Source: Bin87 sp963668585
GTDB lineage: Bacteria > Chloroflexota > Dehalococcoidia > Lucifugimonadales > UBA3495
Reading direction: 5' to 3'
Length of the DNA stretch: 64,000 bases
Assembly: GCA_963668585.1 (NCBI GenBank)
Contig: OY764869.1
Span: 620,001 to 684,000 of the forward strand
Shown here one piece after another: positions 8,272 through 16,383 of the stretch. The position numbers were made by a program, and so were the translations under genes. The notes below the pieces were generated by a model. That model saw only the letters and a program-made list of their open reading frames with translations, was not told the DNA's origin and searched no databases. Every line of letters starts with the position of its first letter. The first letter of the stretch is position 1.

Positions 8272-9453
8272 ATGGTTGACCTCAGGCGCGCCGCCGCCAT
8301 CGTGGGCATCCACGAGCACGTCACCCGCTATTCGCCCGACAAGAGTGAACTCCAGATCCAGGGCGAGAGCGTCATCAAAGCCCTCGCCGACGCCGGCCTT
8401 TCGAAGAACGACGTTGACGGCCTTTTCACCGCGTCGAGCAGCATCCGCAACAGTGGCATGAACCTGGCCGACTACCTCAATATGTACCCCAGCTACGTGG
8501 ACAACACCACGGTAGGCGGCGGTTCCTTTGAGTTTCACCTTTCTCACGCCCTCACCGCCATCGCGGCCGGCCGCATCAACGTGGCCGTCATCACCTACAG
8601 CAGCCTGGCCCGATCCGGCGGCGTTTCGGTGGGCACCGGCGGCGTGGGACGCTTCGGCCACCCCATTCTCGACCCGTCCCCTGACAGCTTCGAGGAACTC
8701 TACGGCCTGACCACGGTGGGGCTTTACGCCATGATCGCCCGGCGGCATATGCACCTGTTCGGCACCACCTCCGAGCAACTGGCCGAGGTGTCCGTGGCCA
8801 TGCGGCACCATGCGTCGATGAACCCCGAGGCGCTGTTCCGCGATCCCATCACGGTGGAGGACGTGGTCAACTCCCGCATCATCTCCGACCCGCTGCACCT
8901 GATGGACTGCTGCATCATCACCGACGGCGGCGGCGCGGTGGTTGTGGCCTCCCCTGAAGTCGCCCGCAACTGCCGGCAGACCCCCGTCTGGGTACTCGGC
9001 GCCGGCGAAGCCATCGCCCACCAGGGCGCGGGCAAACGCGACCTCATCTACATCGCGGCCCACCAGAGTTCCCCGCGTGCCTTCGAGATGGCCGGCGTAA
9101 CCCACGACGATATCGACATGGCCATGGTGTACGACTCGTTCACCATCACCGTGGTGGAAACGCTGGAAGACCTGGGCTTCTGCAAGAAGGGCGAGGGCGG
9201 AGAGTTCGTCAGCGGCGGCCGGCTGAAGGTCGGCGGCGCGCTGCCCATCAACACCGACGGCGGCGGACTTTCGTCCAACCACCCGGGTATGCGCGGCCTC
9301 TTCCTGCTCCTGGAAGCCACGCGCCAACTCCGCCACGAGTTCGACGGCACCGGCCGCCAGGTTCCCGACTGCAAGATCGCCCTGGCTCACGGCACCGGCG
9401 GCGCGCTCGGTTCCCGGCATTCCGGCGGGACCGTCATCCTAGCGAGGGATTAA
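8272..9453 (+). CDS. Thiolase-like protein (Ltp2/acetyl-CoA acetyltransferase-like, lacking the nucleophilic Cys)
   Basis: Thiolase-fold protein of about 393 residues. Where biosynthetic and degradative thiolases carry the nucleophilic cysteine, this protein reads VGGGSF (81-86), so classical thiolysis is unlikely. The Cys-less thiolase-like group partners with DUF35 proteins. One known example is the Ltp2 retro-aldolase with the DUF35 part of ChsH2, which cleaves steroid side-chain CoA esters (family knowledge). The gene for a DUF35 protein follows after 2 bases, so I infer a two-subunit C-C lyase or acyltransferase acting on a CoA ester. I place the start at 8272 because GGAGGT (8257-8262) lies 9 bases before it; a longer frame from 8218 lacks such a site. 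Confidence 0.85.
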   Translation: MVDLRRAAAIVGIHEHVTRYSPDKSELQIQGESVIKALADAGLSKNDVDGLFTASSSIRNSGMNLADYLNMYPSYVDNTTVGGGSFEFHLSHALTAIAAGRINVAVITYSSLARSGGVSVGTGGVGRFGHPILDPSPDSFEELYGLTTVGLYAMIARRHMHLFGTTSEQLAEVSVAMRHHASMNPEALFRDPITVEDVVNSRIISDPLHLMDCCIITDGGGAVVVASPEVARNCRQTPVWVLGAGEAIAHQGAGKRDLIYIAAHQSSPRAFEMAGVTHDDIDMAMVYDSFTITVVETLEDLGFCKKGEGGEFVSGGRLKVGGALPINTDGGGLSSNHPGMRGLFLLLEATRQLRHEFDGTGRQVPDCKIALAHGTGGALGSRHSGGTVILARD

Positions 9454-9455
9454 CC

Positions 9456-9869
9456 ATGACCACCACCTGGAACCGACCTTTGCCCTCCATTGCGGGCGAA
9501 ACCAAGCCCTTCTGGGACTCCTGCCGGCGCGGCCAACTGGTGATTCAGCGCTGCGACGACTGCAACGAATACCAGTGGTATCCACGGGGCATCTGCGCCA
9601 ACTGCTGGAGCGAGAACATCCAGTGGGTGCAGTCGTCGGGTCGCGGCACCGTCTGGACCTACACCGTCACGCAGCAGAACCGCACCACCGGGTTTGCCGA
9701 GATGGTCCCCTACGTGCTGGCCCTGGTCGAACTGGAAGAGGGCGTCCGAATGTTCACCAACATCGTGGACTGCAACCCCCGCGACGTCCACATCGGAATG
9801 GCCGTGGAGGTAACCTTCCAGACCGCCACGCCGCAGATCACCATCCCCTACTTCAAGCCGGCCGGCTGA
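9456..9869 (+). CDS. Zn-ribbon/OB-fold (DUF35) partner of the thiolase-like protein
   Basis: DUF35-family protein of 137 residues. An N-terminal rubredoxin-like zinc ribbon (Cys33, Cys36, Cys47, Cys50) is followed by an OB-fold (about 60-137, with GRGTVWTYTVTQQN). Such proteins bind acyl-CoA and complete the active site of thiolase-like partners. The start lies 2 bases after the thiolase-like stop, which implies translational coupling and a fixed complex. Confidence 0.9.
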   Translation: MTTTWNRPLPSIAGETKPFWDSCRRGQLVIQRCDDCNEYQWYPRGICANCWSENIQWVQSSGRGTVWTYTVTQQNRTTGFAEMVPYVLALVELEEGVRMFTNIVDCNPRDVHIGMAVEVTFQTATPQITIPYFKPAG

Positions 9870-9917
9870 ACATTCACAACCGTATGACCATGCCACGCGA
9901 TTGTGACCCGCAGCATG

Positions 9918-10748
9918 TTAATTGGGCATGTTGTCGCGCCGGCAGTCCGACGTATCGGAGGTAGCTGCTTCTGGAAGCATCACGGTGTAGCGTGCTGATT
10001 TCACCAGTTGAATGCTGTTGTAATCCTTTACGTCGCCGAATGAGAACTGCCACAAATGATATTCATCGTTATCGGTGCGCTGGAAGAACAAGGTTGAGAC
10101 TTTTTTGGCGGTGTGGTGTTGCCATTGCCGAAATGGATAGTACAGTTGCCTGATGATGGAATTAGTAGCGCTACCTCCTTTTGCCTCCACCAAAACGACT
10201 TTATCCAGTCCTTCGTATCCAGCATCTACCTCAGTTTGTACTCCACTCACTTTGACGTCAAATTCACCAGCCACGAATGAAAACTCAGGCGTGTATTTTC
10301 TGCCTCGTATCGTGAGTACAAGCGTTTCATCGTCCGTGAAATGGCGAATCAAACTCAGCGCGAACGCTCGATCCAAATGCTGCATTTCGGAGTTGCCGAC
10401 TCTGGTAGTTTCCAATTCAAATGGAAATGCGCTCCTGTACACCTCCAGCGGAGACTCTATCGGAGGCACATCGACGTAACCTTCGCCCTTCAAAATCGCA
10501 TAGTGGCCATTTTTGACGGGCAGAACGAAGAGACCACTTTCTCGAAAGACTGTCGGACGGCTCTCTCTGGTATCCTGCTTACATAGGATGCGGACTTCTT
10601 TTTCCGCGGTGCGTTGAAAATGCTGGCACGCCACTTTGATTTGGGCTGCCGAGATAAAGTAGGGAGCATGATCGAAATCATGCTCTCTAATATGGTAATG
10701 CTCGAAGATAGCGTTCCAGCTTGGGCTAACTGAGGCTTCCGGCATCAC
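9918..10748 (-). CDS. Type II restriction endonuclease (PD-(D/E)XK)
   Basis: Predicted restriction enzyme of the pair formed with the DNA methyltransferase whose stop lies 12 bases upstream. A PD-(D/E)XK-type core is visible near residues 175-200: EVDAGYEG, then VVLVEAKGG with the E-x-K pair, then a Gln-rich helix (IIRQLYYPFRQWQ). The length (276) is typical for a small type II enzyme. The start is either GTG at 10748 (AGGAG 7 bases before) or the adjacent ATG at 10745. The region is visibly less GC-rich than its flanks, which fits horizontal transfer. I do not recognise a named prototype, so specificity must be deduced from the methyltransferase. The fold resembles the DUF6996/6997-type endonucleases (recollection). 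Confidence 0.78.
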   Translation of the reverse strand: MMPEASVSPSWNAIFEHYHIREHDFDHAPYFISAAQIKVACQHFQRTAEKEVRILCKQDTRESRPTVFRESGLFVLPVKNGHYAILKGEGYVDVPPIESPLEVYRSAFPFELETTRVGNSEMQHLDRAFALSLIRHFTDDETLVLTIRGRKYTPEFSFVAGEFDVKVSGVQTEVDAGYEGLDKVVLVEAKGGSATNSIIRQLYYPFRQWQHHTAKKVSTLFFQRTDNDEYHLWQFSFGDVKDYNSIQLVKSARYTVMLPEAATSDTSDCRRDNMPN

Positions 10749-10760
10749 TGAACAACTCCT

Positions 10761-11642
10761 CTAGCCAGTGACCGGATCATAAATGCTCGTCGTTTCGAGC
10801 AAGCGATTCTGAGGACCATGCATTGGCAGAGTTATGGGGACTCCACCGCCATCAGGAGGAAGGAGCGAATCTAGACGTTGCCTGCCGATAAGAGTGTACT
10901 CCAACTCGCGCTCCACACCCACAAAACGTCTGCCCAAAGACAGCGACGCAACGCCGGTAGCTGCGGTGCCAGCGAAAGGATCAACTACTAAATCGCCAGG
11001 ATTGGTACTGGCCCGAAGGCAACGTTCAATCAAGGCCACAGGCTTTTGTGTGGGATGTTTGCCAAAACGTTTTTCATCCCGGCCGGCAGCGGGGAAACGC
11101 CAAACCGTTTTCATTTGTTTGCCGCCGTTTTCTTCTCTCATTTCTTGGTAGTTAAATGTGTATTTATGCTTGCTGCCTTTCGGAGCCTTGGTAGCCCATA
11201 AGACCGTCTCCGTCGAATGAGTGAAACATCGACAACCCAAATTCGGAGGGGGATTCGTCTTTTCCCAAGTGATGTCATTCAATACACGAAACCCCAATTG
11301 CATCATGGCCATACCTACGCTGAGGTAAATGTGTAGAGTGCCCGTGACCCAAATCGTGCCAGCTGGTTTCAGAACCCGATGGCATTCACTCAACCATGCC
11401 ACGTTGAATTCGTGGTCGTTGTCAATCCCTTCGCTACGGTCCCATGCTCCTTTGTTGACGCTGACACGCTTGCCGGCAACGCATGTGACACCGTCATTTG
11501 ACAAAAAGTAGGGTGGATCAGTCCAAATGCAATCGACACTATCGGCCGGCATGTCAGCTAGCAACTCCAGGCCGTCACCGCAGAACAATACTGACTCGCC
11601 ATCCGGTGATTCCCAAATTCTTTCCTTGTGGGCAGTAGTCAT
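10761..11642 (-). CDS. Site-specific DNA-methyltransferase (adenine-N6, beta class, DpnA-like)
   Basis: Modification enzyme of the type II system. The catalytic motif DPPY is at 42-45 in TDPPYFLSNDG and precedes the SAM motif FAGTAATG (223-230), the beta-class order. The run DPPYFLSNDG...VSVNKGAWD and the FTHSTETVLWA block strongly recall DpnA (M2.DpnII), which methylates adenine in GATC, including single-stranded DNA. The same block also occurs in relatives with other targets (M.MboII-type), so GATC is only the leading hypothesis. The endonuclease gene follows 12 bases downstream. No second methyltransferase or C protein is present in the window. Confidence 0.9.
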   Translation of the reverse strand: MTTAHKERIWESPDGESVLFCGDGLELLADMPADSVDCIWTDPPYFLSNDGVTCVAGKRVSVNKGAWDRSEGIDNDHEFNVAWLSECHRVLKPAGTIWVTGTLHIYLSVGMAMMQLGFRVLNDITWEKTNPPPNLGCRCFTHSTETVLWATKAPKGSKHKYTFNYQEMREENGGKQMKTVWRFPAAGRDEKRFGKHPTQKPVALIERCLRASTNPGDLVVDPFAGTAATGVASLSLGRRFVGVERELEYTLIGRQRLDSLLPPDGGGVPITLPMHGPQNRLLETTSIYDPVTG

Positions 11643-11800
11643 TTGCCTTTCTCTCTTAGCGTCGCTGGCATCAGCGCATGAATTCAGCCACTGGCGAGTA
11701 TATCGTACTAGTCCAGCACTGTTTATGGCGCCCTGTCATCAATTTGTGCTGTGTCAAACAGAAAAGTTTTACCCACCGGATTGGAGCATCTGGGTTGGCA

Positions 11801-12163
11801 TCACCCCCACGCCTTCAGCCGTATCTCCTCGCTCGTGTCCATATCCGCTTGGGCTTCGTCGGGCTGGTCGTTGAACAGGTACGACAGCGAACGCCGTGAG
11901 TAGTAGTTGTCGTCCTCCGGGTCCAGGCGGATGGCCTCGGTGAGGTCGGCTATGGACTGCTCGTACTCTCCAACCTCGTACCACGATACGCCCCGGTTGA
12001 ACCACGCATCCGCGCATTGCGCGTCCATCTCGATGGCCGTCGTGTAGTCGGCGATGGCCCGCTCATATACGCCGTTGCGGCTGTAGCGGTTGCCTCGCTC
12101 GACGTACTCCTCGGCCGTGGTTGGCTCCGGCGGCTGCGCGAATGGCGGTCTTGAAGCGGTCAT
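11801..12163 (-). CDS. Small TPR-repeat protein
   Basis: The 120-residue protein consists of about three tetratricopeptide repeats: AEEYVERGNRYSRNGVYERA, ADAWFNRGVSWYEVGEYEQS and a weaker third at DNYYSRRSLSYLFNDQPDEA, each with the usual W/L-G-Y-A-P pattern. It probably acts as a scaffold in a protein complex. There is no signal peptide. The start lacks a good Shine-Dalgarno, so the N-terminus is uncertain. It is flanked by the restriction system upstream and an SDR gene on the same strand. Confidence 0.75.
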   Translation of the reverse strand: MTASRPPFAQPPEPTTAEEYVERGNRYSRNGVYERAIADYTTAIEMDAQCADAWFNRGVSWYEVGEYEQSIADLTEAIRLDPEDDNYYSRRSLSYLFNDQPDEAQADMDTSEEIRLKAWG

Positions 12164-12203
12164 TGCGAGCGCGGCGCGGCGGTCTGGTTCGTCAGGCCGG
12201 CCA

Positions 12204-12995
12204 TTACATCACCGACCGCACCAGCCCGCCATCAACCAGCATGGTGGTGCCGGTGATGTAGCTGGAACGCGAGGACGCCAGGAAGGCCACCAGGTATGCC
12301 AACTCCCTGGGCTCACCGATTCGCTTGAGCGCGGTCTGTTCCGCACGTTGCGCCAGCGCGTCCTCGATGGGGATGCCCTGGGTCCGCGCGCGGTCCTCCA
12401 CGTTTTCCATCATGCGCTCCGACATGATGCTGCCGGGACAGACGTTGTTGATCAGGATGTTCTCCTGTCCGATATCGTCGGCCAGATTCTTCATGAATCC
12501 GATGACGCCCATGCGCGTGGCCGCCGACAGCGCCAGGTTCGGGATCGGCGTGTACACGGTGCTGGCCAGAATGTTGATTATGCGGCCACCACCCTGCGCC
12601 CGCAGATGGGGCAGCGCTTCCCGGGTCATCCGCGCGAAGAAGAACAGCGAGCGGTTCGCCGAAACCTGCCACAGTTCCTCGGTGGAGTCCTTGGCGTAGG
12701 CTTGCGGCGGGCCGCCGGAGTTGTTGATCATGATGTCCAGTTGCCCGAAATTTTCCACCGTGCCCGCCACCAACTCCGCGATGGTCTCTTCGCGGTCCAG
12801 GTCTCCGGCAAAAGTGTAAATCTCGCCTCCGGTTGCCGCCCGGATCTCATCCGCCGCCCGCTCCAGGTCGGACGCGGTGCGCGCGCACATCGCGACCCGC
12901 ACGCCTTCCTCCGCCAGCACCTCCGAGCACGCGCGTCCCAGTCCCTTGCTGGCGCCGCCCACGATCGCCACTTTGCCTTTCAATTCCAGATCCAT
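12204..12995 (-). CDS. SDR-family oxidoreductase with altered catalytic site
   Basis: Classical short-chain dehydrogenase fold of 263 residues: nucleotide motif GGASKGLG (13-20), NNSGG in place of NNAG, and a C-terminal YITGTTMLVDGGL that matches 3-oxoacyl-reductase-like proteins. The catalytic Tyr-x-x-x-Lys is replaced: an aligned LSAATR puts Ser157 at the Tyr position and Arg161 at the Lys position. A subgroup of BKR-like SDRs is known to share this incomplete tetrad, so the protein may bind NAD(P)H without normal reductase chemistry. GAGGAGG precedes the start and a TATAAT box lies upstream. Confidence 0.85.
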   Translation of the reverse strand: MDLELKGKVAIVGGASKGLGRACSEVLAEEGVRVAMCARTASDLERAADEIRAATGGEIYTFAGDLDREETIAELVAGTVENFGQLDIMINNSGGPPQAYAKDSTEELWQVSANRSLFFFARMTREALPHLRAQGGGRIINILASTVYTPIPNLALSAATRMGVIGFMKNLADDIGQENILINNVCPGSIMSERMMENVEDRARTQGIPIEDALAQRAEQTALKRIGEPRELAYLVAFLASSRSSYITGTTMLVDGGLVRSVM

Positions 12996-13023
12996 TGCCC
13001 GGCCTCCTCAAATGCTGCCGCCG

Positions 13024-13029
13024 ATTATA
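13024..13029 (-). promoter_or_regulatory. -10 box (TATAAT) for the SDR gene
   Basis: A perfect TATAAT on the minus strand lies about 30 bases before the SDR start. The inositol-phosphatase gene starts divergently about 90 bases away, with TACAAT at 13101-13106 on the plus strand only 9 bases before its likely ATG. That arrangement suggests a very short or absent leader for that gene. Confidence 0.5.
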
Positions 13030-13115
13030 ACAGCCGTCGGCCGGGTGTCATTGCGCTTGCTACGCGACAATCCGGCCGCCGAGGCCAACCGGCCATGGTG
13101 TACAATCGCACCACC

Positions 13116-14054
13116 ATGACGATGCCGACTTCCGACCTTGCCGCCATTGAAACCGCCGCCGTCGAGTTCGCTCAGGGGGCGGGCCGACTGCTCGCGGGGC
13201 ATTTCGGCCAGACCATCAACGTCGAGTACAAGGACGAAGCCCGGCAGGATCCCGTCACCACGGCCGACAAGGAAACGCAGGCTTACCTGGAAGGACAGAT
13301 TGCCGCGCGGTTCCCCACTCACGGCATCCTTGGCGAGGAGGACGACGCCAGCGCGGACGGCGACCGGGTCGCGCCCGATTTCCTTTGGGTGCTGGACCCT
13401 CTGGACGGCACCACCAATTTCATGAACGGCCTGCCGGTGTACGCGTCCTCCATCGGCGTGCTGTACCGGGGCGTGCCGGTTGCGGGCGCGGTGTACATAC
13501 CCTGGCCCACGGAGTCCGGCAACGGCGTGGTGGTTCACGGCCACACCGGCAGCGGAGCCTTCGCCAACGGAGAGCCGGTTTCGGTGTATCAGACGGACAA
13601 ACTGCGAGGCGATCGGCTGGTCGGGCTGCCGGGATCCTTCGGCGCGTCAACTCGCGTGGGCAAGGGACTCAAGGGGCAGCCGCTGGGTCAGCTTCGCGTG
13701 ACGGGAAGCATCGCCTACGAGCTTGCCCTCACCGCCATGGGAGTCATGCAGTTCGCCGTTATCGGAGCGCCCCGGATGTGGGATATGCTCGGCGGTGCGC
13801 TGGCTGTTCAGGAAGCCGGCGGCACGGTGATGACCCGCCTGTCAGGCCAAAGGCAATGGCAGCCGATGGAGTCCCTGGTGCCGACGTGGGACGAAAAGAC
13901 CCCGACCATGGCGGAGTTACGCAAGTGGGTGGCGCCGCTGGTGGCGGCCAACCCAACCCTCGCGCCGCTGATAGCCCACAACCTTCACCAGCGCCGGCGG
14001 CCGGTGCGCCGGGTAATCCGAAAAATCAAGCGGACGTTTTCCCGGTCGCGCTGA
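13116..14054 (+). CDS. Inositol monophosphatase family protein
   Basis: Predicted Mg-dependent phosphatase of the inositol monophosphatase/FBPase/CysQ superfamily, hydrolysing a sugar or inositol phosphate. The metal-binding motifs are GEE (about 73-75), the hallmark DPLDGTTNF (94-102) and the C-terminal WDMLGGALAVQEAGG. The protein has about 312 residues; the basic tail (RRRPVRRVIRKIKRTFSRSR) is an unusual addition and may bind nucleic acid or membrane. I choose ATG 13116; ATG 13095 and 13122 are alternatives, none with a Shine-Dalgarno. A -10-like TACAAT directly upstream suggests leaderless translation. A long open frame upstream is antisense to the SDR and not coding. Confidence 0.85.
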   Translation: MTMPTSDLAAIETAAVEFAQGAGRLLAGHFGQTINVEYKDEARQDPVTTADKETQAYLEGQIAARFPTHGILGEEDDASADGDRVAPDFLWVLDPLDGTTNFMNGLPVYASSIGVLYRGVPVAGAVYIPWPTESGNGVVVHGHTGSGAFANGEPVSVYQTDKLRGDRLVGLPGSFGASTRVGKGLKGQPLGQLRVTGSIAYELALTAMGVMQFAVIGAPRMWDMLGGALAVQEAGGTVMTRLSGQRQWQPMESLVPTWDEKTPTMAELRKWVAPLVAANPTLAPLIAHNLHQRRRPVRRVIRKIKRTFSRSR

Positions 14055-14080
14055 CCACCGCGCAACTGTTCCGTCAGCGG

Positions 14081-15268
14081 TTATTCGCCGGGCCCGCGCA
14101 GCAGGTCCAGGTACTTGTAGCCGGAACCGGTGTTCAGCAGCACGACTTCCTCGTCCGCGCCGATGCTGCCGTCGGCCATCAGGCGTTCCAGTCCCACCAG
14201 GGTTGCCGCGCCCTCGGGACAGGCGATTATCCCCTCGCTGGTCGCCATCCGGTACATGGCGTCCACCATCTCGTCATCGCTGACGGCCAATGCGCCGCCG
14301 CCGGTTTCCCGTATCGCCTGCAGTATCAGATAGTCGGCGAAGGGGCCGGGCACGCGCAGTCCATCCGCTTTGGTGGTCGCGTTCTGCCAGGGTTCGGCGG
14401 TGTCCGTTCCGTCGTTGAACGCCTTCACGATGGGTTGGCATCCCTCCGCCTGGACGGCGTAGAACCGCGGGGGCTTGCCCTCGATCCATCCCAGTTCCAG
14501 GAGTTCCTGGAAGCCCTTGTACATGCCGATGATGCCGGTGCCGCCGCCCGTGGGGTACACGATGGCGTCGGGCATCCGCCAGCCCAGTTGGTGCGCGATT
14601 TCCAGGCCCATGGTCTTCTTGCCCTCGGCGCGGCAGGGTTCCTTCAGCGTGGAAAGGTCGAACAACCCCTGCTCGGCGGCGATGCCCACCGCAATCCTGC
14701 CGGCGTCGCTGATGAGTCCTTCCACCAGGTTCAGTTCGGAACCGGCGACGATTGACTCCTTCTTGTTGGCCACGGGCGCGTCCTGAGGCATGAATACCTT
14801 GACCGGCGTGCCGGCCCGGGCGCAATACGCCGCCGCCGCTCCGGCCGCGTTGCCGGCCGACGGCATGGTGAACCCGCGCGCTCCGACTTCCACGGCCTTG
14901 GATATCGCCGCCGCGATGCCCCGGGCCTTGAACGTGCCGGTGGGGTTCAGCCCCTCCTCCTTGATAAGCAGCCGGCGTATTCCCACCTCTCGGGCCAGGG
15001 CGTTGGCTTCCAGCAGGGGCGTGCCGCCCTCGCCGAGGGTGATCACCGACTCAGGATCCGACACCGGCAGCAGTTCGTTGTATCGCCACATGTTGGTGGC
15101 GCGGCCGTCAAAATCCGACCGCTGCACCTCCCGCCGAATACGCGGCAGGTCGTAGCGCACGAACAATACCTTGCCGCAGCACTCGCTGACCGTCGCCAGG
15201 CCGTCGTAGGGAAACTCGTTCCCGCATTGGGTGCATTCCAGGTGGTCGATGTAGCTGAAGTCTGCCAT
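14081..15268 (-). CDS. thrC: Threonine synthase
   Basis: PLP-dependent lyase converting O-phosphohomoserine to threonine. The 395 residues start with a zinc-ribbon-like segment (CTQCG and CCG) typical of the class with an N-terminal Cys motif. The PLP lysine is in GTFKARG, a SAGNAAGA loop follows, then the GGG-rich phosphate site PTGGGTGIIG. The start follows the NYN-protein stop by 2 bases with GGAG inside that gene, so translation is coupled. Fold-type II relatives such as cysteate synthase are less likely. Confidence 0.88.
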   Translation of the reverse strand: MADFSYIDHLECTQCGNEFPYDGLATVSECCGKVLFVRYDLPRIRREVQRSDFDGRATNMWRYNELLPVSDPESVITLGEGGTPLLEANALAREVGIRRLLIKEEGLNPTGTFKARGIAAAISKAVEVGARGFTMPSAGNAAGAAAAYCARAGTPVKVFMPQDAPVANKKESIVAGSELNLVEGLISDAGRIAVGIAAEQGLFDLSTLKEPCRAEGKKTMGLEIAHQLGWRMPDAIVYPTGGGTGIIGMYKGFQELLELGWIEGKPPRFYAVQAEGCQPIVKAFNDGTDTAEPWQNATTKADGLRVPGPFADYLILQAIRETGGGALAVSDDEMVDAMYRMATSEGIIACPEGAATLVGLERLMADGSIGADEEVVLLNTGSGYKYLDLLRGPGE

Positions 15269-15270
15269 TC

Positions 15271-16173
15271 CTACTCCGGTTGGTAAATTGTTTCGGCGGT
15301 TTCGCTGGCCATCACGGGGTTGCTGACGCTGGCGCGGCTCAACCCCAGCACTTCCCGCACCAGTTCGTTGGCGCGAACCAGGCGGATCGCCGAGGTTGGG
15401 AACTGTGGATTGTTCGGGTTGTACACGTCATGCCGTTCTATGATTTCCTCATACATCCACTGGTCAATCAACCGCCGACATTCAAACTCGTTCCAGGCTA
15501 TGCCCCAATCCAGCATCCATTGATTGCAGAGCATATTGTAACCCACAAAATTCATGCGGCTTTCCAGTTTTCCCATTTCCCTGATGAACAGGTGAAGGAC
15601 GTCCTGCAGCATGGCCTCCTGATGTTCCTGTACTGGGATATCCCCATGTTCGGAGAGTTGGATGCCAAGCTCAGCTTCCAGGGGGAACAGCGGGGCAACG
15701 GCCAGCATATCGCGCGCCACCGACTGGCTGAAAGCGCACAGCACGATTCGGCGGCCCATGTCCCGCGCCCGATCCACCAGTATCTGGAAATCGGAATCGC
15801 CGGAGCCCAGCACGATCACGCCGCAGTCATCACGATCGCGCAGCCAGTCGTAAACCTCCAGCAGCATGGCCGGGTCGCTGCGGTCTTTGCCGGCCATGGT
15901 GCGGGGGGCCTGGTACGGTTGTATCCCGGTTTCGCTGAACGCCGCACCGTCGTCGGGCCGCAGTCCCCAGTCGCCAAATGCCTTGCCGCCCCTGACTTCG
16001 CCAAACACTTCGCCGACATGTTTCATGGCATCATATAGAGTCTGTGGGGTAACGCTTCGCTGGTAAAGTTGGGCACCGCGACGGATATTTTCCCAGTCTA
16101 TAGCGAGCAACACCCCGTTAATTGATTCGTCCAACGTATTGCCTCCGGACAAAAACTCATATTGCGTGTCCAT
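15271..16173 (-). CDS. NYN (PIN-like) domain protein
   Basis: Predicted metal-dependent ribonuclease or RNA-binding protein of the NYN/LabA-DUF88 family. The acidic motifs are LLAIDWENI near the N-terminus and VLGSGDSDF in the middle, which position the Asp residues of the PIN-like site. A second, helical C-terminal part of about 120 residues (about 180-300) is not recognised. I start at ATG 16173 (300 residues). The frame stays open far upstream, but it crosses its own probable promoter (16298-16303) and is antisense to the next gene. It is cotranscribed with thrC just downstream. Confidence 0.72.
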   Translation of the reverse strand: MDTQYEFLSGGNTLDESINGVLLAIDWENIRRGAQLYQRSVTPQTLYDAMKHVGEVFGEVRGGKAFGDWGLRPDDGAAFSETGIQPYQAPRTMAGKDRSDPAMLLEVYDWLRDRDDCGVIVLGSGDSDFQILVDRARDMGRRIVLCAFSQSVARDMLAVAPLFPLEAELGIQLSEHGDIPVQEHQEAMLQDVLHLFIREMGKLESRMNFVGYNMLCNQWMLDWGIAWNEFECRRLIDQWMYEEIIERHDVYNPNNPQFPTSAIRLVRANELVREVLGLSRASVSNPVMASETAETIYQPE

Positions 16174-16297
16174 TCGAACTTGATACCTATAAATCTTTTT
16201 TTGCGTGAATTTCCGATAATCGACAACTGAAGATATTTCAACTGCGCTTCCATGCCCGTTCTTAACGTGTTCCTGTATTGCATCTGATTGAAGGCGC

Positions 16298-16303
16298 ATT
16301 ATA
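16298..16303 (-). promoter_or_regulatory. -10 box (TATAAT) of the NYN-thrC operon
   Basis: A perfect TATAAT on the minus strand about 125 bases before the chosen NYN start. It overlaps the first possible ATG of the open frame, which argues against that earlier start. A plus-strand TATACT at 16342-16347 probably serves the divergent enoyl-CoA hydratase gene, so both promoters share this 210-base gap. Confidence 0.5.
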
Positions 16304-16383
16304 ACGCAAACCGCGGCAAGGGAAATGTAACCCTCACGTGCTATACTTACCCGCCGAATCCCGCACATCAGGAATGCCAATAA

